In this document: positions 49,134 to 57,449 of the stretch, piece after piece | Layout of the letters: every line of letters starts with the position of its first letter | How positions within the stretch are numbered: the first letter of the stretch is position 1 | Origin: Lachancea kluyveri NRRL Y-12651 | Taxonomy: Eukaryota; Ascomycota; Saccharomycetes; Saccharomycetales; Saccharomycetaceae | Direction of reading: 5' to 3' | DNA length: 64,000 nucleotides | NCBI GenBank assembly: GCA_000149225.2 | Contig: CM000691.1 | Location: 992,001 to 1,056,000 of the forward strand | Made by a program: the position numbers and the translations under genes | Notes under the pieces: generated by a model | Databases searched by the model: none | The model's input: only the letters and a program-made list of their open reading frames with translations | Told to the model about the DNA's origin: nothing

Positions 49134-50603
49134 ATGTTCTCCACCAGGGCCATCCTGCTAAACTCGACAATGAAAAGTCGCTTAGCAGTTTACAAGTACA
49201 GATACATTTCTGGAATGCAAATTCGCAACAGAACTTCTTCTTTGTTGCACAAGAGGTTCTACTCTATCAATGACTCGCATCAGCTTACCCATCCTACTTA
49301 CAACAGAAAGAGGGTTGTAAAATGGTTTGTAGTTACTGGCGTGACATTGTTCATCAGTAGTTTTATTTTGTGTAAAAATAAGCAAAGTGACGACAAAGAA
49401 GACAAAGATGAATACCATAATCCCAAAATTAAGATCTTCAACAACAATTGGCTTTTTTTTTGTTATTCTACTTTACCATTGAACGCTTTGTCCCGTTTAT
49501 GGGGTCAAGTCAACTCTTATACTTTACCTGTATGGCTAAGGCCCTGGAGTTTTAGGTTTTATTCCTCTTTGTTTGGTGTTAATTTGGATGAAATGGAAGA
49601 CCCAGATTTAACACATTATGGTAATCTATCTGAGTTTTTCTACCGTGAAATCAAGCCTGAGGCAAGGCCCATTGCACCAGGTGACGATGTGGTTATCTGC
49701 CCAAGTGACGGTAAAGTTCTACAACTGGGAGTTATAGATTCCGATACTGGTGAAATTGAACAAGTCAAGGGTTTGACTTATTCTGTAAGACAGTTTTTAG
49801 GCACACATTCTCATCCACTAATGACTAGAAACCAATCTGAAGAGACCATAAAGAGCATTGATGCCTCTGATGAAGAACAACATAAAGAATTTGCTAGGAT
49901 TAACAATATTCCATATACTTTAAACGACATAATCGGCGAAACTTCGAAAGATAACAATAAACATCTACAAGACATGAAGTATCACGATGAAGGTGACAAA
50001 TCTTTGGCCACATCAACCCCTTCTGTTTCCAAAACTGTCAAGTTGTTAGGACAGCTATCTACTCACTACTTGGACAAGTTAAAGGAAACTGAGCCTAAGC
50101 ATACTCAATTGTATTTCGCAGTTATTTACTTGGCTCCAGGTGACTATCACCATTATCATTCCCCAGTAAACTGGGTTGTCAAATTGCGTCGCCATTTTCC
50201 AGGAGAATTATTTTCTGTGGCACCATATTTCCAGCGCAACTTCCCTAACTTATTCATCCTGAACGAGCGTGTCGCTTTATTGGGACACTGGAAACACGGT
50301 TTTTTTAGTATGACTCCAGTTGGTGCTACCAATGTTGGCTCGATTAAATTGAATTTTGATAAAGAGTTGATTACGAATGAAAAGAAACACAAGCATTCAA
50401 AGCCACACACCTGTTATGAGGCGACCTATGAAAAAACTAGTGCTGTTTTAGGCGGTGTGCCACTGGTCAAAGGTGAGGAAATGGGCGGCTTTATGCTAGG
50501 TAGCACCGTTGTCTTGTGTTTTGAAGCACCACGCAATTTTGAATTCGATATAGAGGTGGGTGACGCCGTTAAAATGGGCCAACCGTTGGGTAAGTCGGAT
50601 TGA
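49134..50603 (+). CDS. PSD1: Mitochondrial phosphatidylserine decarboxylase
   Basis: Psd1 makes phosphatidylethanolamine from phosphatidylserine at the mitochondrial inner membrane. The 489-residue precursor has a basic mitochondrial presequence, a membrane span near 64-80, the catalytic motifs (GDYHHYHSPV near 340, with the essential histidine) and the self-cleavage motif LGST, where Ser457 becomes the pyruvoyl cofactor. Cleavage leaves a small alpha subunit of about 33 residues. Length is close to S. cerevisiae Psd1 (500). Confidence 0.97.
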   Translation: MFSTRAILLNSTMKSRLAVYKYRYISGMQIRNRTSSLLHKRFYSINDSHQLTHPTYNRKRVVKWFVVTGVTLFISSFILCKNKQSDDKEDKDEYHNPKIKIFNNNWLFFCYSTLPLNALSRLWGQVNSYTLPVWLRPWSFRFYSSLFGVNLDEMEDPDLTHYGNLSEFFYREIKPEARPIAPGDDVVICPSDGKVLQLGVIDSDTGEIEQVKGLTYSVRQFLGTHSHPLMTRNQSEETIKSIDASDEEQHKEFARINNIPYTLNDIIGETSKDNNKHLQDMKYHDEGDKSLATSTPSVSKTVKLLGQLSTHYLDKLKETEPKHTQLYFAVIYLAPGDYHHYHSPVNWVVKLRRHFPGELFSVAPYFQRNFPNLFILNERVALLGHWKHGFFSMTPVGATNVGSIKLNFDKELITNEKKHKHSKPHTCYEATYEKTSAVLGGVPLVKGEEMGGFMLGSTVVLCFEAPRNFEFDIEVGDAVKMGQPLGKSD

Positions 50604-50705
50604 ACGAGTGTAAATTCATATTGCTATACTGTATATTATGCATGCCCCTATAAGTGAAAAACTATAATTCATACATTCACATTCTCATATCGTGTACATA
50701 TATAT

Positions 50706-53700
50706 TTATAAACCATGGCGTTTCCTCCAGAGTTCTAACTGGTAATCGGTATCTCCAATACTGCAAGCCATATCGAGGTTGAAAGATGTGTCCTGTTCTA
50801 CGTTAGTAGACCCCATTTTCTTTATCTCATTATCAAGCTCCAAAAATTGTTGGTTCTCTAATGATAGGTCTTTGGCCAACTTTGAGGCAAAACTTTCTCT
50901 ATGTCCGGTCCTGCCCTTATGGCGATCTTCCAACTTTTTCCTAAGCACTAGCTTTATGTTCGATGTGTGACTTTCAATATCCTGGCCTGAACTGGTTACT
51001 TCATCTGTGTTGCTCATTGGTTGAACATAAAGAATACATCCATTCTTAAAAAATTCATCAGCTTGCAAATTGTCGTTGAAGTTGATGGTAAACGGGTAAT
51101 AACCTGTAGCGGATACACTTATCGACTGAATTTTCTTGAAATTTGGCAATAAGCACGGTGACTTTAAGAGTTCCGTCTTTGGGGGGGACCTTTTTGTGGA
51201 TTTTAGTGTGATCTCCACTGGAACTTTGTTCAAGTATTCACCAGTGTCTGCATGTCTGATAACTAAGCATCGAGGTTCTACGGCCATGCTCCAGAAGTGT
51301 TTGGTTTCTTGCAAATAATACGGAGCCATATAGTTAGGTAGCACTGATATAATCAAATAAGACAAGCTTTCCAAATCTGTAGTCTTAAGGGCATATTGGC
51401 CAGAACCTAGAAACAAAAATCCCAATGCTAAATTTGTGGCCATATACTTCCCATAATGGTTTTCTTCGTCATTCTTAGCATTAGCCTCAGCACTCTCATC
51501 CAATTCGTCGGGATTACCTTCGTTTTCTATGGGCTCGGTGGTTGCGTTATTGCCACTGTTATCCAAAGACTCATTAGAATCAATTGACATTTCACCGTCA
51601 TCCTCATTGGAATGCTCGAGCTTGTTCTTTCTGGTGTTGCTATAAAGATCTGAGTGTTTTCCTGTAATAACGTCATGCAAATACTTGACCCTTCTAAAGA
51701 CGTTCAAGTCACCAGAACCACACATCGTCAAGCACGCTGAAACAAGCATCACATTTACCATCAATGTTATGCCTTTGATAGTTAATTGTGAGTCCAATCT
51801 TTCATCCGCACTGCACTGATAAAGGGGTAGGAATTTGTCTAAAATCTTTAATATTGCATCACGAACCTGCTCATTATTCGTGGAGGCAAACCTAACTCCC
51901 ACTGACATAATCCGGCCAGCTAATGTATAGTAAATCGGGAGGTTATCTGTGTTAAGCCGTGAAGTAGACTCTACCTCCAAATCCCTCAACAACCAGGTTA
52001 GATTGTCCCCTATCGAATCCCACATTATCATGTTGTATGCCCACTCTCGATACATAAAGATTTCTGGTTTAATGTATGGGCTATACTTCATCTTAGCCTC
52101 ATCCTTAGGAATCTCTAACTTATCTGCTATGGAAATGTTGTTTGTCTTTAAAAACATCAACATCAATGCCACCAATGCACCTGCGTGTGAATTATCTGGC
52201 ATGGAATTGTCCTCGATATCATGGACGGAGATAACAGTGCTTATGAGCCCTTCGATTATTTTAGGATCCATCAAGCCATTATTCGTTTTCAAATCAACCT
52301 CTCCGTTCCTATTCTCGTCATCATCCTCTTGGAAATCAACATTTTGTTGCCCTTGCGTTGTCAAAGTTTTATCACCAGCACCCATGTTCACTAATCCTAG
52401 AGAGACACCGGCGGCAAGTCTATAGCCTTCATCGGGAACCGGCTCCTCATTCACATTGACAAAGGAAGATATTTGAGAAAAAAGTAAATCGCTCATTCTT
52501 CTATGCTGGGTTCTTTGATATAGTAACCCTATTCCTATTAAGCCTGCTGTCTGTAATTTAGAGTTAACGTTCAAATCGGTAGATCCGGGCGGTAGCAATG
52601 CAACTACATGTACACTTAAGACTTTGGTTAATTTGAGGTCCATAGTACCTTTCAAACTGGCGCCCATTCCCAATAGTAGCCCAATACTTGTATGGGTTTG
52701 TTTAGGGCTCAAATAGTTGTAAACATGCCATTCTTCCAAATCCTTTAAATGGCCATTTAAACCGAGACCTAGCAAAAACCCACCGTGCTGAGCGTCCAAT
52801 TCTGGGGGTTTGTTGAAAGCGATCCAGCTTCCTGTAATACCAGTAGCTTTCTTAGATATGCGAAGACCCGAACTCACTCCTCCATGGAACTCACCCCATT
52901 CCAAAAGTTCTTTGTCCAGAGAATCTGCGTCTGTAGAAACTTTGGTCCCGTCAGGAAAGATTGCCATGAGGTTTAATTTCGGACGTGTCCACTTTTGCGT
53001 AGACAATGGCTTCTCAGTCGCGAAGGCAACCGCTCCCCAGCCAATACCAGACGTCAAAGTTCTAAGTGATACTATCTCTGCAAATTTTCTCTTTTTTTTC
53101 AACAAGTTTGTATAATTTGTCTCTGAAGAGAAAAGTTCCACTCTATGAGGTGCATAGTATAAAAGCAGTTCAATTGCATCCGTAAACCTCCTGTCCTCTG
53201 AAAATATGAGTGCAGCGTTCCTCTTTAAAGTGTAGCCATCATCAATCTCTTGGTCATAACTCGTAGAGGATGAAATTCCCTCCAAAAGAAAATTTCTGGT
53301 GTTTTTTATCACATCTTCCACTATGGTTTTGATGGATTTCGATCTCTCTGAAGTTCTGTTTGCCAATTTCGAGAAATCCAATTGTGGACCTCCACCGACC
53401 AAAATGTCATGTTTCATCTCTGGATCATCTGAGTTCAAAGACTTTAAGATTACTATATTCTTTTTCAAGTCAGATCTGTTGATCAAATCCAAGTTGATCT
53501 TTGGATCCACCGAGGATAGTTGGTTTTCCAAATCTACGAGTGCCAATTTTAAGGGGGCAAATATGCCAACAGGATAAGTTTCTAACTCCTCAGAATTTAT
53601 GTTAAAACTGTTGAGCAGTTCCAATAGATTTCCTCTAGAATAATTTCGTGACTGGAATATTTCAAACAACCTCAACATCTTGTGAGTCCTTGGTGTAATC

Positions 53701-55727
53701 AGTTCATCTACGGTAGGTTCTGCTTCTGCTAGCCGAGAAAAGGCGATAAATGGCGTTAAAGGAATTCTACTGTTATCTGTAATGCTGTAGAGTGATTTCA
53801 AAATTGATGGAGGTTCATCGAGTGGATGTGGGAGATTTGTCGAGTTGGAAGAGATTTCATTTCTCTCATAGCCTTGGATACCATAGTATTCTTGCCATAC
53901 TTCTGGCCACCTCATCAAAGTTGTTAATCTGTGTAAAAGAGCACCTAAAGTATGAACGTTTTTAGATTGCAACACATTTAATTGTAACTCTTCTCTAACC
54001 AAATGTAAACCCATAACAATCTTGGGAAGCTGCTGCCTTAGATCGTATTCTCTATTAAATATAGGGCTGTTATAAATCGCTCTTACGTGTTCTTCACAAA
54101 AATTTGAGTCAGGATGGAGTAAGAATGACAGCAATGTGGATCTGAGTGCTGCGAAATCGTCGTTGTACTCTGAGTGTTTATGTTTCACGATATTTCTTCT
54201 TGCAATTTGCCAAATAGCAACGATGTAATAGAAGTTTTTGACACTCGTTAAACATCTGATAGCCTTAAAATAGTGTTGGACTGTTTTGCTGTCAGGATAT
54301 GTTGTAATAGAAGTTTCGAGCGAATCTTTATCGAGGGTCACCATACTGGTACTAGAATCATGAATTTGAGAGGAAGAGCTTAGCAATGGGAAATCACAAG
54401 ACGTCAAATCGAGAAAGGGATTGTAAAATGAAACAGCATTTTTTGCCCTAAACAAAAAAGTTAAAAACCCCTTTAAATGCGGTGAATTATGCGGACACAA
54501 ATCTGATATTGTATCCGGTTTGATATCTATGGTTCTGGTTAATGATATAGGAGAGTACCCAAAGGCCTTAAATTTCATGTTATTGATAATAGAAGAGTTC
54601 AAGTTAAATATCCATATCTTGCCCCAGTCCTGATCCCTGTCATATATCACTATCGCCTCCTTGTCTTGGAATTTAGAGGAAAAAGTTTTCACTTGGTTTG
54701 AAAACTTTATTGGAACGCTGCTAGATGCGATTTTGGTTAGCACAATGTCCTTTGATAGGATTGATTGATCAAATAATTCCTGATTGGCGTGGGACGTTGT
54801 CGTGGGTGACATGTCAAGGGCACTCCCAAACCCCATTCTGTCAAAAGTAGCAGAAGCGCTTCTTTTCGGAAAATCCATAGAGCATAGTGAAGAGTTCTGA
54901 TGTTGCAAGTGCTCTTGTTCATTGGCCAAGCTCGCTGATGCAGATCTCCTATTCATAATGGAAATTTTTCGCAAATTGTTCGTTAAGCCCGTGGAAAGAA
55001 CAGCATTGGAACTCTTATTGCCGCTATTGGATGAAGATAACGATGAGGAAACATCGGAGGAAGTTTTTCTTCTTATTGTTGAAGGAGTTGTAGACGAATT
55101 CTCATTTGAAAGAGAACCATAGCTTTTTTTTCTATACACATTGGATGTATGGGGTGGCGGTTGGGACGATGGATCGACCAAATCTTTGGAATTCAATATT
55201 TTTGCACTGTAAAAGTGAATCACGTCATTTGCTTGCTCGTAAATCACACTGATGACATGATCTTCGCCCCTGGGGAAATGGAGCATAGAACAACTTTCCA
55301 TATCTTTCAAAGTTGAATCAAAAACTAACGAGCCAAAAGGAGTCAAAGGATCGGACATGGTTATAAACATGTGTTTCATGGGTGCCAATTTTAAATCATT
55401 TGCCATAAAATCCATCTTTCTTTCAAGTAGTATTCCATTGGAATAAAAAAAAGCATTGGATATCGAAAAGGGGAAACAGACAGCGGTAGAGTCACCTTTT
55501 GAGAGATAGTGAACATGTGCACAATCTTCTAAAACAATAATCAAGCAATTTTTTGCGGTTTCAAAGTCCACGAAGCCTGCCTTAAGAACTTTATCCGCAA
55601 AGGAATAGCGTCGGATGCAAATATCGTCGACATACCATTCAACTTCTCTTTCATTTCTCACCCATATCTGACCTTTCGTAGCAGAGTCATAGAGTTTGTA
55701 GTCACCATATGTGCTGTCAACTTCCAT
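50706..55727 (-). CDS. APC1: Anaphase-promoting complex scaffold Apc1
   Basis: Apc1 is the largest scaffold subunit of the anaphase-promoting complex ubiquitin ligase. The 1,673-residue product has an N-terminal WD40-type region to about residue 560, interrupted by a Ser-rich disordered insertion (about 195-330), a helical middle part, and proteasome/cyclosome (PC) repeats around 1000-1450, where patterns such as GLGLNGHL, GLLLGMGAS, GIGLLY and ALGFLFLGSGQ recur. It is close in length to S. cerevisiae Apc1 (1,748). Synteny with PSD1 and MDG1 agrees. Confidence 0.96.
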   Translation of the reverse strand: MEVDSTYGDYKLYDSATKGQIWVRNEREVEWYVDDICIRRYSFADKVLKAGFVDFETAKNCLIIVLEDCAHVHYLSKGDSTAVCFPFSISNAFFYSNGILLERKMDFMANDLKLAPMKHMFITMSDPLTPFGSLVFDSTLKDMESCSMLHFPRGEDHVISVIYEQANDVIHFYSAKILNSKDLVDPSSQPPPHTSNVYRKKSYGSLSNENSSTTPSTIRRKTSSDVSSSLSSSNSGNKSSNAVLSTGLTNNLRKISIMNRRSASASLANEQEHLQHQNSSLCSMDFPKRSASATFDRMGFGSALDMSPTTTSHANQELFDQSILSKDIVLTKIASSSVPIKFSNQVKTFSSKFQDKEAIVIYDRDQDWGKIWIFNLNSSIINNMKFKAFGYSPISLTRTIDIKPDTISDLCPHNSPHLKGFLTFLFRAKNAVSFYNPFLDLTSCDFPLLSSSSQIHDSSTSMVTLDKDSLETSITTYPDSKTVQHYFKAIRCLTSVKNFYYIVAIWQIARRNIVKHKHSEYNDDFAALRSTLLSFLLHPDSNFCEEHVRAIYNSPIFNREYDLRQQLPKIVMGLHLVREELQLNVLQSKNVHTLGALLHRLTTLMRWPEVWQEYYGIQGYERNEISSNSTNLPHPLDEPPSILKSLYSITDNSRIPLTPFIAFSRLAEAEPTVDELITPRTHKMLRLFEIFQSRNYSRGNLLELLNSFNINSEELETYPVGIFAPLKLALVDLENQLSSVDPKINLDLINRSDLKKNIVILKSLNSDDPEMKHDILVGGGPQLDFSKLANRTSERSKSIKTIVEDVIKNTRNFLLEGISSSTSYDQEIDDGYTLKRNAALIFSEDRRFTDAIELLLYYAPHRVELFSSETNYTNLLKKKRKFAEIVSLRTLTSGIGWGAVAFATEKPLSTQKWTRPKLNLMAIFPDGTKVSTDADSLDKELLEWGEFHGGVSSGLRISKKATGITGSWIAFNKPPELDAQHGGFLLGLGLNGHLKDLEEWHVYNYLSPKQTHTSIGLLLGMGASLKGTMDLKLTKVLSVHVVALLPPGSTDLNVNSKLQTAGLIGIGLLYQRTQHRRMSDLLFSQISSFVNVNEEPVPDEGYRLAAGVSLGLVNMGAGDKTLTTQGQQNVDFQEDDDENRNGEVDLKTNNGLMDPKIIEGLISTVISVHDIEDNSMPDNSHAGALVALMLMFLKTNNISIADKLEIPKDEAKMKYSPYIKPEIFMYREWAYNMIMWDSIGDNLTWLLRDLEVESTSRLNTDNLPIYYTLAGRIMSVGVRFASTNNEQVRDAILKILDKFLPLYQCSADERLDSQLTIKGITLMVNVMLVSACLTMCGSGDLNVFRRVKYLHDVITGKHSDLYSNTRKNKLEHSNEDDGEMSIDSNESLDNSGNNATTEPIENEGNPDELDESAEANAKNDEENHYGKYMATNLALGFLFLGSGQYALKTTDLESLSYLIISVLPNYMAPYYLQETKHFWSMAVEPRCLVIRHADTGEYLNKVPVEITLKSTKRSPPKTELLKSPCLLPNFKKIQSISVSATGYYPFTINFNDNLQADEFFKNGCILYVQPMSNTDEVTSSGQDIESHTSNIKLVLRKKLEDRHKGRTGHRESFASKLAKDLSLENQQFLELDNEIKKMGSTNVEQDTSFNLDMACSIGDTDYQLELWRKRHGL

Positions 55728-55858
55728 ACCTTGCTAGTAGGTCAAGGTCAAACGCTCAACGGTATAATACTTGTCAGTCAGGAAAGATGTGATGGCAGAG
55801 GAAAACTCAGCGGTAAACACGTAAAAAAAGGATTGAAGTACAAAAACAAAAAATAAAA

Positions 55859-55962
55859 GGGGCGAGCTGGGAATTGAACCCAGGGCCTCTCGCATGCTTT
55901 GTAATTCAAGTGTAACTCAAACTTCGCCCAAAGCGAGAATCATACCACTAGACCACACGCCC
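55859..55962 (-). tRNA. tP(UGG): tRNA-Pro(UGG) with intron
   Basis: The minus strand forms a cloverleaf that starts GGGCGTGTGGTC and ends with the T-arm GGGTTCAATTCCC and acceptor CTCGCCC plus discriminator C. The anticodon loop reads TTTGGGT, giving anticodon UGG. A 32-base intron follows the base after the anticodon (position 37), as in yeast tRNA-Pro(UGG); the mature RNA is 72 nucleotides. A fossil Ty1-like LTR lies 157 bases upstream, a favoured target zone for such elements. Confidence 0.97.
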
Positions 55963-56118
55963 TAATTATTGATATGCGCTTTAGATAATAACCGAACTAT
56001 ACCACATGACTGTTTACCCGTAGCTCATAGTAAACCGAATAACGTTAGTAACATCACCATATTAGCTGGCAGCATATTAGTGGACTGATTTTGATAATTA
56101 GGTTAATATTGGGACAAT

Positions 56119-56205
56119 TGTTGAGATTCCATTTTTGGTTAAGGCTATAATAATTTGGTATATGGTTATACTAGAAGTTCTCCTCGTCTTTCTAGGAATC
56201 CAGAA
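56119..56205 (-). mobile_element. Truncated Ty1-like LTR (delta-type fossil)
   Basis: These 87 bases match, with few differences, the terminal part of the full LTR at 56564-56869, including the TGTTGAGATTCC end and the stretch ending in AATCCAGAA. Resemblance to the delta LTR end of Ty1/Ty2 (the TAGAAGTTCTCCTCG block) places it in the Ty1/copia group. It is incomplete and broken. Its orientation is the same as that of the full LTR. Confidence 0.75.
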
Positions 56206-56563
56206 CTAGAGGATCGGTTAGCTGACGACTGGAAGCTGAGCTGAGCCAAAAAAGTATAAACAGAGCTTAGAGATCCAGTGTAAAAGGATCTCAACTGGAG
56301 ATGGAAGAAGCAAGTCAAATGGAAGTAATTAGCAACTAACAAGCTCGATTCAAGGCATAAGCTGTTAACCGTCTGTTAACCGAGAAGTTTACATAGCAAT
56401 CCATTGATCAATGGATGTGTACTATGTTCGCTGATAGCTTTCAGCTCTAATTTTTCAAGCGGTCGTCGAGGATTATCCAAATGCTCAGTGCGTTCGGTTA
56501 TGCCGTGCCATACCCTACAACTTCCGTATATAACGGTGAGAAATGTGTGAATAGTGGGACAAT
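56206..56563 (-). mobile_element. Non-coding segment between LTR pieces, leader-like edge
   Basis: Between the two LTR pieces lie 358 bases without a reading frame. On the minus strand, the bases next to the full LTR (about 56563-56530) resemble the Ty1 leader just after the 5' LTR. The remainder is unrecognised and contains a short direct repeat CTGTTAACCG near 56369-56390. It may be a remnant of a largely deleted element or other mobile DNA. Confidence 0.4.
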
Positions 56564-56869
56564 TGTTGAGATTCCATTTTTGATTAAGGCTATAATAATT
56601 GGTATATGGTTATACTAGAAGTTCTCCTCGTCTTTCTAGGAATCCAGAAAAGAGAGTCGATAACTCTATATACAATTATTCATATATTCTCTTTCCTTTT
56701 ATATGTTTCTGGTTCATTATCCTATTACATTATCAATCCTTGCGTTTCAGCTTCCACTAATTTAGATGACTGTTTCTCATTCTTTATGTCACCTTATAAC
56801 ACCGTGTATGATAATATACTAGTAACACGAATACTAGTCGATGGTCGATAGTTGTATTTCGTTCCAACA
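56564..56869 (-). mobile_element. Full-length Ty1-like LTR (306 bp, fossil)
   Basis: The 306-base unit is bounded by TGTTG and CCAACA ends, as Ty1/copia LTRs of Saccharomycetaceae are, and lies minus-strand oriented upstream of a tRNA gene. No internal coding region remains and I see no clear 5-base target duplication. It looks like an old insertion reduced by recombination or deletion. Small reading frames inside it are not genes. Confidence 0.85.
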
Positions 56870-57287
56870 AACGGATCCAGGGTGTATGCTGATGCTTAGC
56901 GACTGATAACTGATATAACTTATTTGTACACTTAGACGAAAAAGCAAAATTTCTTGGTTCGGCTACATTTTTTCTTCTTTTAATGTTTGTTTCAAATTTT
57001 TTTAAGTTGTAGTGGTAATTTTATTGGGTATCAAGCGCAAAATGTAGGTTTTTCGCTAAGAATTTTATATTTTTCTGACACACCGAACCCTTAAAAAGTA
57101 AATACAGGCAGTAAATAAAAAAAAAAAAATAAAGATAAAAGGAGTGTTTGAAAATCATCCTCAGAATTTATCAAAGGTTACCAGTTCTTTTCAATTAGAC
57201 AATTTCTAAAGCTTAAATATCCACCTTAAACTCTTTGTAAAAACTCCCTATCTTTTTTCAGACGAATGTAAGGAGTTTTTTTGCAAA

Positions 57288-57368
57288 ATGTCGTACAACA
57301 CAACCGCAAAATCCAAAATTTTCGTTGAAAAAGTTAATGGGAGTGGATGGCTGGATTCCCCTTTTTAA
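57288..57368 (+). promoter_or_regulatory. Possible upstream reading frame before MDG1/CRP1
   Basis: A 26-codon frame starts with ATG in an A-rich context (AAAATG) 162 bases before the MDG1/CRP1 start and ends at 57366-57368. If transcription starts left of it, it would reduce translation of the main frame. The region 56870-57449 is otherwise an AT-rich promoter without another gene. Confidence 0.3.
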
Positions 57369-57449
57369 GCAAACTTTGCCATCAGGAGCAAGGAGTTTAC
57401 AGTTTCTCTCAACAATAAACTCAGCAACAACTCATTCGTTAAAAAGAAA

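Noticed and set aside
56606-56851. Reading frame of 81 codons inside the LTR
   Set aside because: It lies wholly within a repeat that does not encode protein.
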